From: Candidatus Peribacteria bacterium
Lineage (GTDB): Bacteria; Patescibacteriota; Gracilibacteria; UBA1369; LOWO2-01-FULL-3
Direction: 5' to 3'
Assembly (NCBI GenBank): GCA_943359415.1
Contig: CALRHQ010000016.1
Span: 1-15,526, forward strand
Length of the DNA stretch: 15,526 nucleotides
The translations under genes were made by a program, and so were the position numbers. Under the pieces are notes generated by a model, which saw nothing but the letters and a program-made list of their open reading frames with translations, did no database searches and was not told the origin of the DNA. Positions within the stretch are counted from its first letter, which is position 1. Each line of letters opens with the position of its first letter. Shown here one piece after another: positions 8,829 to 14,266 of this stretch.

Positions 8829-8904
8829 GGGGCGGTAGCTCAGCCGGTAGAGCAACAGCCTTTTAAGCTGATGGTCCCGGGTTCGACCCCCGGCCGCCCC
8901 ACCA
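8829..8904 (+). tRNA. tRNA-Lys (anticodon UUU)
   Basis: A full 76-nt cloverleaf. The acceptor arms ggggcgg and ccgcccc are perfectly paired, the D-stem is gctc/gagc with an 8-nt loop, and the anticodon loop cttttaa holds TTT at 8862-8864. The variable loop has five bases, the T-stem ccggg/cccgg encloses ttcgacc, the discriminator is A and the CCA end is encoded (8902-8904). The first anticodon-stem pair is an A-A mismatch. The gene is flanked by its own promoter and by a terminator six bases downstream. Confidence 0.96.
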
Positions 8905-8911
8905 AACAACA

Positions 8912-8945
8912 AAAAAGCCCCTGATTCTTCAGAGGCCTTTTATTT
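8912..8945. terminator. Bidirectional terminator, repeat copy 1
   Basis: GCCCCTGA (8917-8924) pairs with TCAGAGGC (8929-8936) across TTCT with one mismatch. Flanking A and T runs extend the stem and provide T-tracts on both strands. It ends the tRNA-Lys transcript on plus and the toxin-antitoxin transcript on minus. The 36 bases 8910-8945 match 33 of 36 with 9641-9676 in the same orientation. Confidence 0.85.
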
Positions 8946-9317
8946 TTATAATTCTTCAAATTTTCCCTCTGCCAAGTCTTTCATAATTAAACTAAGATTT
9001 TTCCTCAACAAATCCTGAAAAACCAGATTCCCTTTACTCAAATTCATTCCAACAATTTTATCCTTTTTCAATCTTATCAAGGCTGGCAAATAATAATCTT
9101 TTTTCACATAAATCATGACAATCATTCTTCCTGCACCTCCTCTACCAGTCATGTAAACTTTTATAAGCTTTGAGGCATAAATTGTTGCCCCTTTAATCTC
9201 CACTCCCAATCCTCCTGCAACTTTTTCGGCATACTTTTTTATATCTCCTTTCGAAAAATATTTCAGCAAGGGATTTACTTCTTTTTTCAAGATTGAATGG
9301 CATAAAATTATTCTCAT
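8946..9317 (-). CDS. Putative RelE/ParE-like toxin
   Basis: A 123-residue basic protein, second gene of a two-gene unit. Its ATG (9315-9317) directly abuts the TAG of the upstream gene, which indicates translational coupling. The central part is beta-rich and basic (GRGGAGRMIVMIYVKKDYYLPALIRLKKDKI), followed by a helix ending in LIMKDLAEGKF. That layout resembles the RelE/ParE toxin fold, where basic residues contact mRNA or the ribosome. I cannot assign catalytic residues with certainty, so the call rests on size, charge, fold-like pattern and above all the pairing with a small RHH-like partner. The TAA stop lies at the terminator hairpin. A nuclease of another small-toxin family, or a partner protein without toxicity, remains possible. 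Confidence 0.6.
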   Translation of the reverse strand: MRIILCHSILKKEVNPLLKYFSKGDIKKYAEKVAGGLGVEIKGATIYASKLIKVYMTGRGGAGRMIVMIYVKKDYYLPALIRLKKDKIVGMNLSKGNLVFQDLLRKNLSLIMKDLAEGKFEEL

Positions 9318-9557
9318 CTATATTTTTTCTAAAAGATTGCCTATTTTGTCCATTTTCTTTTGTATTTCCGGCGTAACATCAAGAATTTCGACTTCCGGTT
9401 CGCCAATTTGTAGACCAAAGTTTAATTTTCCTTCGATGTAAAGCTTCAAAGCATTATACAACACTGCTTTTAAAGTTACGCCTTCGTGTTGAGCCTTTTT
9501 CATTGCCTGATCTTTAAAAGATTTCTCCGCCTTAAAAACTATTTGAGTAACCATCAT
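9318..9557 (-). CDS. Putative ribbon-helix-helix antitoxin (RelB/DinJ-like)
   Basis: A 79-residue protein, first gene of the unit. The N-terminus (VTQIVFKAEKSFKDQAMKKA) fits a beta-strand followed by a helix, then VTLKAVLYNALKLYIEGK gives a second helix, as in RHH antitoxins of the RelB/DinJ type. The acidic C-terminal part (about 50-79, EPEVEILDVTPEIQ and on) would be the segment that wraps and neutralises the toxin. Two adjacent ATG codons (9552-9557) could serve as the start. The leader reads ATAACCCACAC just before ATG, with no Shine-Dalgarno sequence. A strong promoter with a palindrome over its -10 suggests autorepression by this protein, as is standard in RelBE systems. Confidence 0.68.
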   Translation of the reverse strand: MMVTQIVFKAEKSFKDQAMKKAQHEGVTLKAVLYNALKLYIEGKLNFGLQIGEPEVEILDVTPEIQKKMDKIGNLLEKI

Positions 9558-9575
9558 GTGTGGGTTATATTAAAA

Positions 9576-9590
9576 CTATATCTAGTATAG
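9576..9590. promoter_or_regulatory. Palindrome over the toxin-antitoxin -10 box
   Basis: CTATA-tctag-TATAG: perfect five-base arms around a five-base centre, overlapping the TATACT -10 element. Its position and size suit a ribbon-helix-helix autorepressor site. Confidence 0.5.
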
Positions 9591-9612
9591 CTTGGATGCT
9601 GTCAGGTGGCAA
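9584..9612 (-). promoter_or_regulatory. Sigma-70 promoter of the toxin-antitoxin unit
   Basis: On the minus strand: TTGCCA (9607-9612), 17-base spacer, TATACT (9584-9589). Both boxes match 5 of 6. The leader would be about 20 nt. Terminator copy 2 lies about 30 bases upstream of the -35 and insulates it from the lipoprotein gene. Confidence 0.75.
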
Positions 9613-9640
9613 TATCTTTTTATGGGTTAATTTATAAAAA

Positions 9641-9676
9641 CAAAAAAGGCCCTGATTCCTCAAAGGCCTTTTATTT
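9641..9676. terminator. Bidirectional terminator, repeat copy 2
   Basis: AAAAGGCC (9644-9651) pairs perfectly with GGCCTTTT (9665-9672), and TGA/TCA add three pairs inside a small internal loop. On minus it terminates the lipoprotein gene 16 bases after its stop. It differs from copy 1 (8910-8945) at three of 36 bases, in the same orientation. Confidence 0.85.
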
Positions 9677-9691
9677 TTTGTCGATCGAAGA

Positions 9692-10102
9692 TTACATACG
9701 AAGATCTCCTAAAGATAGATCATCTTTTTTGCTTCCATCGTAGTATTCAACACTATATTTATCTGCATTTATAGCTGTGACTTTCGCTTTGTAGAAAGCA
9801 GATCCGTACCATTTTGCATATACGCTTGCTCCAACAACAGCTGTATCTTTTGTCGCAGCTACATCACGTACGATGCTTGCCGTAGCAACGCATGATGGAG
9901 ATGTTCCATCAGCCCATTTTACATTTAGACCTGTGTCACAAGCTGTATCAGCTGTTCCAAGGTACCATGAATTACCAGACCAAAGCGCCATAACAGCATC
10001 TCCGGCTTTAATTGCTTCCGGTGCTTTTGAGCTACAACCGGCAGCGAACATCATCAAAACAGATGACATTACAACGAGGGAAAGCAGAATTTTGTTCCTC
10101 AT
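9692..10102 (-). CDS. Lipoprotein with two tandem Tudor/SH3-like repeats
   Basis: A 136-residue exported lipoprotein. The signal peptide (RNKILLSLVVMSSVLMMF) ends in a lipobox FAAGC with the lipidated cysteine at C23. The rest consists of two similar modules, about residues 33-76 and 91-136. Each reads roughly AGD/GASVxAxWxGxxWYxA/GxVxxxxxxxYxVxYxDG, for example VMALWSGNSWYLGT and VYAKWYGSAFYKAKV, the second ending YSVEYYDGSKKDD. This W...WY...YDG pattern is that of small beta-barrels of the Tudor/agenet/SH3 type. The ligand is unknown; binding of a modified peptide or glycan at the cell surface is a guess. Cysteines at about 54 and 71 of the first repeat could form a disulfide. The gene is monocistronic, with its own -10 element upstream and terminator downstream. 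The leader TATAACCTAATTCCT has no Shine-Dalgarno sequence. Confidence 0.85.
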   Translation of the reverse strand: MRNKILLSLVVMSSVLMMFAAGCSSKAPEAIKAGDAVMALWSGNSWYLGTADTACDTGLNVKWADGTSPSCVATASIVRDVAATKDTAVVGASVYAKWYGSAFYKAKVTAINADKYSVEYYDGSKKDDLSLGDLRM

Positions 10103-10131
10103 AGGAATTAGGTTATAAAATTATTGATTTT

Positions 10132-10140
10132 AGTATATCA
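10132..10140 (-). promoter_or_regulatory. Extended -10 promoter of the lipoprotein gene
   Basis: On the minus strand the sequence is TGATATACT, an extended -10 (TGn plus TATACT). The region 17 bases upstream is only weakly -35-like (ATTTTA), as extended -10 promoters tolerate. The leader would be about 23 nt. Confidence 0.5.
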
Positions 10141-10167
10141 TAGCTTTGTTTTTTTAAAATATTTTTT

Positions 10168-10995
10168 GTGATTAAAAAAAGAAATACAAGTATTGGTGTT
10201 ATTTTTTCTTTGATTATTGTTTTAATTTTGCCGTTAGCACTTTCTTTCAAAAACAGAACTGCCCTTTTGTCTGCGTTAAACAGCGTTATATCTTACGACA
10301 ATGTTGATTTAAATGTGTCTACAAAAATTCCTATTTTAATGTATCACTATGTAAGAGATGTTGATAGAAATATCGATCCAATGGGATGGAGGCTTTCTAT
10401 AAGCCCTTATTATTTTGAAGAACAAATGAAATATTTAAAAGAAAACGGATATACTACTATAAATCTGAAAGATATTGAAGATGGAAAAGTTCCTAAGAAA
10501 GCTGTTGTTTTGACTTTTGATGATGGACTTGAAGATTTTTTTACAAACGCTCTGCCAATTTTGCAAAAATATGGATTTACAGCTTCTAATGCGGTTATTA
10601 CTGATATGATTGGAAATACTGGACATATGACGATGGATCAATTAAGGGCTTGCAGTGTTTATGGAATTGAATTAATTTCCCACTCAAAAGGTCATTTTTC
10701 TATGAGCAATCTCAACAAAGATAGACTTGGTTTGGAAATTTCCGATGCGAAAGATTTTTTAAAAAATAATTTTGGAGTTGATCCTGTGAGTTTTGTTTTT
10801 CCTTCCGGAAAATACAACAAACTTGTGATAAAAACTTTGAAAGAAAATGGATATAAAATAGCTCTTACAACAAATGAAGGAGAGGCGGATTTGAGCGATG
10901 ATGACATGCTTATTTTGCCTAGAGTAAGGGTAGATAATCGTAGGGCATTTTTGGGATTCAAGAAAGTTTTAGAAGAGATTGCTGCGAGAAAATAA
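10168..10995 (+). CDS. Membrane-anchored polysaccharide deacetylase (CE4 family)
   Basis: A 275-residue protein. The N-terminal segment (IKKRNTSIGVIFSLIIVLILPLALSF, residues 2-27) is a signal anchor with no clear cleavage site. The catalytic domain starts near residue 53 (IPILMYHYV). CE4 motifs are present: TFDDG with D118 (catalytic base) and D119 (metal), H172-xxx-H176 (SHSKGH, metal ligands), FPSGKYN near 212 and LPRVRVDN near 250. The known reaction is removal of N- or O-acetyl groups from peptidoglycan, chitin-like or exopolysaccharide chains; which glycan is used here cannot be told. The start is GTG at 10168, because upstream in-frame codons hit stops and later ATGs would cut the anchor. 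No Shine-Dalgarno sequence or AACC leader was seen. The gene is divergent from the lipoprotein gene across 65 bases and is followed at once by a terminator. Confidence 0.92.
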   Translation: MIKKRNTSIGVIFSLIIVLILPLALSFKNRTALLSALNSVISYDNVDLNVSTKIPILMYHYVRDVDRNIDPMGWRLSISPYYFEEQMKYLKENGYTTINLKDIEDGKVPKKAVVLTFDDGLEDFFTNALPILQKYGFTASNAVITDMIGNTGHMTMDQLRACSVYGIELISHSKGHFSMSNLNKDRLGLEISDAKDFLKNNFGVDPVSFVFPSGKYNKLVIKTLKENGYKIALTTNEGEADLSDDDMLILPRVRVDNRRAFLGFKKVLEEIAARK

Positions 10996-10996
10996 G

Positions 10997-11020
10997 CTGT
11001 ATATTTCCATACAGTTTTTT
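10997..11020 (+). terminator. Rho-independent terminator of the deacetylase gene
   Basis: CTGTAT (10997-11002) and ATACAG (11009-11014) form a perfect stem around ATTTCC, starting one base after the TAA stop. Six T residues follow. Outer A-T and G-U pairs can lengthen the stem. Confidence 0.88.
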
Positions 11021-11109
11021 GTTTTTCGCAAATCTTTTTTCGTGATTTTAGATTTTTTTAATCTTTTTTTAACGAAAATTTAATATCGACCTGTTAACGT
11101 GCGATCGTT

Positions 11110-11123
11110 CTTTTCGCGAAAAG
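11110..11123. promoter_or_regulatory. Perfect 14-bp palindrome upstream of the dockerin gene
   Basis: CTTTTCGCGAAAAG is identical to its reverse complement and lies 29 bases before the ATG at 11153. It is a candidate operator or promoter element. No convincing -35/-10 pair was found around it. Confidence 0.45.
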
Positions 11124-11152
11124 AGTTTAAAAAAATATTTAACCAAAATCCT

Positions 11153-12625
11153 ATGGAAAGTTTAAGAAAATTCCTCACTTTGACTGCGCTTATTTGTTTG
11201 TCATCTTCAATTCTTATAGTAAAAGGTATAACAAGTTTTGCGGCAAGTCTCGGAGATATAGTAATAAATGAAATTGCGTGGGCAGGTACAAGTGATGATT
11301 CAAATGATGAGTGGATTGAACTGTACAATCCAACTTCTCAAGAAGTTGATCTGAGCGGATGGTTTATCGAAGATGATGTGACTACAAAATACACTATCAC
11401 TTCCGGGAAAATCGCTCCTCATGGATATTTCTTGATTGAAGACAAAGAAGATAGTGTGAAAAATCTTACTGCAAATGCTGTAATCGGGCTTTCTCTTGCC
11501 AATGCCGGAGATTCACTTGCGTTAAAGAATGCTGCCGGAGTTACAGTTGATACTGTAAATTCAAGCGGTGGCGCTTGGTATGCCGGAAATGCCACAGACA
11601 AGTCAACAATGGAACGAATTGATCCTTTGGTGAAAATTGATAGCGGCATTAATTTCGGCACTGCTGTGCTTTCAAATGGAGCAATTGGAATCAATGGCGG
11701 AAGTGTTTTGGGAACTCCTGCCGGTGCAAATAGTGTTTATGCAGGTAGTGGACCTACCGTAATTATGTCTGGAGGAACAGCAAGTATTGGAGAAAACGTT
11801 ACAATATCTGTCGATGCAAAAGATACTGTAGATTTATATGGATATGGATTTGAAATAAATTATGACACAAGCGTATTGTCTTATGTTTCGGCTACAGAAT
11901 CATCTTTTTTAAAAGCTGATGGCAAAGAAACTTCTTTCAGTGCAGCCTTGCAAAATGGTACGGAAGGTACTGTGATTATTGGCGATGCTAGACTTGTTAA
12001 TCCTCCAAGTGGCGTTGATGGAAGCGGAAAACTTCTTGATCTTGTTTTTAAAGTAAAGAATACAGCATCAACTACAACAAATATTTCTTTTGGTGGAAGC
12101 AGTTTTTTGGCTGATACAACAGGAGATATGGTGACAAAGTTTACAGGATCCACTCTGAATATTGGAAGCAGTGTAGCTTTAAATATTACAAATCTGAAAA
12201 TAGCCGCCGGACAAGAGAGGTATAGTTTTGGGCTTACTTGGGATGCAATTGCCGGTGCGACTTATGTCGTAAAGAAAAAAGGAGTAAACGGCGCATATAA
12301 TATACTCAAAGAATCCAGTGATAATTCCTATATTGATAATTCAAAAATAGTTACGGGTGTCGAATATTCATATCAAGTTTTAGCTGTAAAAGATGGCATA
12401 ACTGGCCAAGCCTTTACTCTTTCCGGAACTGAAACGCGCGGACTTAAAGGTGATAGTGACAGAAGTGATCGTGTAGACGGAAAAGATATTGAAAAACTTG
12501 CCAGATCTTTTGGCAGCGAATATTCGGATGAAGAATACGATGCTTTAAAAGATTTTAATTATGATGGAATAATAGATGGTGCCGATCTGATTGTGATCGG
12601 TGCGAATTTCGGGCTTAAGTACTAG
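11153..12625 (+). CDS. Secreted lamin-tail / cohesin-like / FN3-like / dockerin protein
   Basis: A 490-residue exported protein. I place the start at ATG 11153 rather than the GTG at 11099, because it gives a normal signal peptide (MESLRKFLTLTALICLSSS ... FAAS) and follows the leader TTTAACCAAAATCCT. A lamin-tail domain (about 32-145) shows IVINEIAWAG, EWIELYNP and LSGWFI. A cohesin-like beta domain (about 200-337) shows VTISVDAKD, YGFEINYD, LSYVSA, and GKLLDLVFKV. An FN3-like module follows (about 338-430, FGLTWDAIAGATYVVKK ... YSYQVLAVKDG). The end is a duplicated dockerin: EF-hand-type calcium loops begin at D434 (DSDRSDRVDGKD) and D467 (DFNYDGIIDGAD), each followed by a short helix and a FG motif. 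Dockerins bind cohesins in known systems, so this protein is probably docked to a cell-surface partner. No catalytic domain or membrane anchor was seen. It stops at TAG. Confidence 0.88.
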   Translation: MESLRKFLTLTALICLSSSILIVKGITSFAASLGDIVINEIAWAGTSDDSNDEWIELYNPTSQEVDLSGWFIEDDVTTKYTITSGKIAPHGYFLIEDKEDSVKNLTANAVIGLSLANAGDSLALKNAAGVTVDTVNSSGGAWYAGNATDKSTMERIDPLVKIDSGINFGTAVLSNGAIGINGGSVLGTPAGANSVYAGSGPTVIMSGGTASIGENVTISVDAKDTVDLYGYGFEINYDTSVLSYVSATESSFLKADGKETSFSAALQNGTEGTVIIGDARLVNPPSGVDGSGKLLDLVFKVKNTASTTTNISFGGSSFLADTTGDMVTKFTGSTLNIGSSVALNITNLKIAAGQERYSFGLTWDAIAGATYVVKKKGVNGAYNILKESSDNSYIDNSKIVTGVEYSYQVLAVKDGITGQAFTLSGTETRGLKGDSDRSDRVDGKDIEKLARSFGSEYSDEEYDALKDFNYDGIIDGADLIVIGANFGLKY

Positions 12626-12631
12626 CAAAAG

Positions 12632-12669
12632 CGTATGGAGGGGATTTCCATATAGTCCCCTCCTATGCG
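12632..12669. promoter_or_regulatory. Strong hairpin between the dockerin and cohesin genes
   Basis: CGTAT-GGAGGGGA (12632-12644) pairs with TCCCCTCC-t-ATGCG (12656-12669) with one bulged T and one G-U pair, across an 11-base loop. The T-tract that follows is interrupted (AAAAATTTTATAATTTT), so as a terminator it is atypical. TATGGA (12634-12639) can instead pair with TCCATA (12647-12652), which excludes the long stem. It may end the upstream transcript, regulate the next gene, or both. Confidence 0.65.
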
Positions 12670-12677
12670 AAAAATTT

Positions 12678-12683
12678 TATAAT
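12678..12683 (+). promoter_or_regulatory. Possible -10 box of the anchored cohesin-like gene
   Basis: TATAAT lies 16 bases before the ATG at 12700. No -35 was recognised, because the hairpin arm occupies that position. If used, the leader would be only about 10 nt. Confidence 0.4.
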
Positions 12684-12699
12684 TTTAATTCAATAAAAA

Positions 12700-13602
12700 A
12701 TGAAAAAAATTGGAGGTTTGGTTGGAATCTTTGCTGTTATTTTTGCAATTTTTTCTGGAATTGGAAGAGAGGCCGACTTCGTCGGCGTGGCAGATGTAAT
12801 TGATGATACTTTGGTTGAAATTGGCGATGAAGAGTTTCTTATTCAGAGTTATTCCGACAATTCTTCAGTTGGCAGCGCGGTCGATTCCTCTAAAAAATCT
12901 GACTCAAAAAATGGTAGAATTTTTATTGAGAAAAATTTTATAGACGATAGTTCACTGAAAATTTCCGTGTATGCAGAAGATGTTTTTTTGCCTGTGATAG
13001 GCGTTTCTTTCCATTTAAAATATGAATCGAAAAAAGTTTCTTTTGTTAAATATGAGGCCGGAGATTTTTTGGAAGCTGGAGGAAAACCTTTTTATTTGGT
13101 GAAAGATTCGAGAGAAAAAAATAAAATTTATTTTGGTGAAACTTTGAAAAAAGGAGATTCGTTTCCCGCTCAGGGAGGAAAGATTGTGGATTTTTATTTT
13201 AAAATTTCTGAGTATCCGAATTATGAGACAACCGGTGAATCGAATAGTGGTGGATATACCGGCATGTCAAATTCCTCAGGAACAAGCGATAACTCCACTC
13301 AAAATGAATTATTGAATTCGAAAATCTTATTTTCTTTCACAAATGGTAATGTGTCTACGATGGACAATGGTGCTGAAATTGTTAAAAATATAAAATTTGA
13401 AAATTCCGAAATAAATCTTTTGGATAAAGATGGCTTGCCTCAAAGTATCGTTAGCGTCCTTGAAAACTTTAATTTCTTTAAAAATAAAACGTTCGTTGGA
13501 GTTTTGCTTGGAGCGGCAATATTTGGAGGAGTGACTTTAGCCCTTTTCCTCGCCTTTAAATACGGAAAGAAAAGAGCGGAGAGTTATGTCAATTTCAAAT
13601 AA
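12700..13602 (+). CDS. Membrane-anchored cohesin-like protein
   Basis: A 300-residue protein. It has an N-terminal signal segment (KKIGGLVGIFAVIFAIFSGIG), an acidic linker (about 30-70), and a beta-rich domain (about 72-241) laid out like a cohesin: SLKISVYAED, GVSFHLKYESKKVSFVKYEAGDFL, NKIYFGET, GKIVDFYFKI, then ILFSFTNGNVSTMDNGAEIV and a final strand. A Ser/Gly/Thr/Asn-rich insertion (about 180-205) interrupts it. A single membrane helix (about 265-288, FVGVLLGAAIFGGVTLALFL) and a basic tail (KYGKKRAE) anchor the C-terminus. The protein should therefore display one cohesin-like domain outside the cell, N-terminus out. It lies 74 bases after the dockerin gene, whose product is the obvious candidate partner. 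The domain call is from pattern only and is weaker than for the dockerin. The gene is AT-rich and ends in TAA. Confidence 0.8.
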   Translation: MKKIGGLVGIFAVIFAIFSGIGREADFVGVADVIDDTLVEIGDEEFLIQSYSDNSSVGSAVDSSKKSDSKNGRIFIEKNFIDDSSLKISVYAEDVFLPVIGVSFHLKYESKKVSFVKYEAGDFLEAGGKPFYLVKDSREKNKIYFGETLKKGDSFPAQGGKIVDFYFKISEYPNYETTGESNSGGYTGMSNSSGTSDNSTQNELLNSKILFSFTNGNVSTMDNGAEIVKNIKFENSEINLLDKDGLPQSIVSVLENFNFFKNKTFVGVLLGAAIFGGVTLALFLAFKYGKKRAESYVNFK

Positions 13603-13613
13603 TATAATATATT

Positions 13614-13641
13614 TTGTGTTTGGGGAGGAATCCATTATATT
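13614..13641 (+). promoter_or_regulatory. Possible promoter of the HTH regulator gene
   Basis: TTGTGT (13614-13619), 16-base spacer, TATATT (13636-13641). Transcription would begin inside the dyad that follows. Confidence 0.4.
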
Positions 13642-13670
13642 TTGAGTAGTCAAAAAAAATGATTACTCAA
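13642..13670. promoter_or_regulatory. Dyad/hairpin in the leader of the HTH regulator gene
   Basis: TTGAGTAGTCA (13642-13652) pairs with TGATTACTCAA (13660-13670) around seven A residues, with a single G-T position (G-U in RNA). It begins right after the candidate -10 and ends seven bases before the ATG. It may be the regulator's own operator or a leader hairpin that limits ribosome access. Confidence 0.65.
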
Positions 13671-13677
13671 CCTACCT

Positions 13678-14157
13678 ATGGAAAAAGAATTTATCAGTAT
13701 ACAAGAAGCTGCAGATTTATCTCTTAAATCTATTCAAACTATCAGACGTGCTATTAAGTCTAAAAGACTAAGAATCAAGAGGCAAAAAACACCTCAAGGT
13801 TTTAATTATATGATCGAAAGAAATTCATTCTGTGAATTTTACGGAATCAAAATTGCCGGAGAATCAACTGTGAAAACTGAGACTCCTTCAAGTGAAATCA
13901 GTGGAACTACAAACAAAAAAGTTAAATCATTTATAAAATTTGCAGAGACTGAAGAAAGCGAAGACAAAGTTTATATTTCTGCAAACGATTTCAAGAATTT
14001 TTCTCAAACAATGGAAAGACTTCTAAACCAACATTCTGAGGAAAGACAAAATTTCCTAAGACTTATCACTTCTTTTCAGGAAAAAATTGTTGTTCTTGAA
14101 AATCAGTTAAATTTGCTAAGTGCTCCAAAAAAGAACTGGTATCAAATTTGGAGGTAA
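13678..14157 (+). CDS. Helix-turn-helix DNA-binding protein with C-terminal coiled coil
   Basis: A 159-residue protein. Residues 5-56 form a MerR/excisionase-type winged helix-turn-helix (FISIQEAADLSLKSIQTIRRAIKSKRLR, then KRQKTPQGFNYMI as the wing). A Ser/Thr/Glu-rich linker (about 60-100) is followed by a long helix with heptad-like leucines (about 103-148, QTMERLLNQHSEERQNFLRL and VVLENQLNLL) that probably dimerises. The last residues, NWYQIWR, form a short aromatic/basic tail. The likely role is a small transcription regulator or DNA-binding adaptor; its targets are unknown. The strong dyad seven bases upstream of its start suggests autoregulation. The ATG follows CTCAACCTACCT, an AACC-type leader without a Shine-Dalgarno sequence. 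It ends in TAA. Confidence 0.85.
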   Translation: MEKEFISIQEAADLSLKSIQTIRRAIKSKRLRIKRQKTPQGFNYMIERNSFCEFYGIKIAGESTVKTETPSSEISGTTNKKVKSFIKFAETEESEDKVYISANDFKNFSQTMERLLNQHSEERQNFLRLITSFQEKIVVLENQLNLLSAPKKNWYQIWR

Positions 14158-14208
14158 TCTTTTCAAATCCGACACCACAAAAGGGTATATGTCCGCAACC
14201 GATATTTG

Positions 14209-14236
14209 TTGAATTTTTTTCTGGCTAGAATAGAAT
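14209..14236 (+). promoter_or_regulatory. Promoter of the glutamate dehydrogenase gene
   Basis: TTGAAT (14209-14214), 16-base spacer, TAGAAT (14231-14236). A second TAGAAT overlaps at 14226-14231. The leader would be about 24 nt, reading AACAAACTTGCAC before the ATG. Confidence 0.55.
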
Positions 14237-14266
14237 TGCGCCACAAATATATTAACAAACTTGCAC

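Noticed and set aside
8829..9676. tRNA-Lys as an integrated-element attachment site
   Set aside because: The repeated 36-mer begins after the tRNA and contains none of the tRNA 3' end, and no integrase is present. The repeat is better described as a duplicated terminator.
11099..11152. GTG start at 11099 for the dockerin protein
   Set aside because: It would place an 18-residue basic extension before a normal signal peptide, and it overlaps the 14-bp palindrome. The ATG at 11153 has the AACC-type leader and a proper signal sequence.
14261..14266. TTG start at 14261 for glutamate dehydrogenase
   Set aside because: ATG two codons later fits the family N-terminus, and a TTG start has nothing in its favour.
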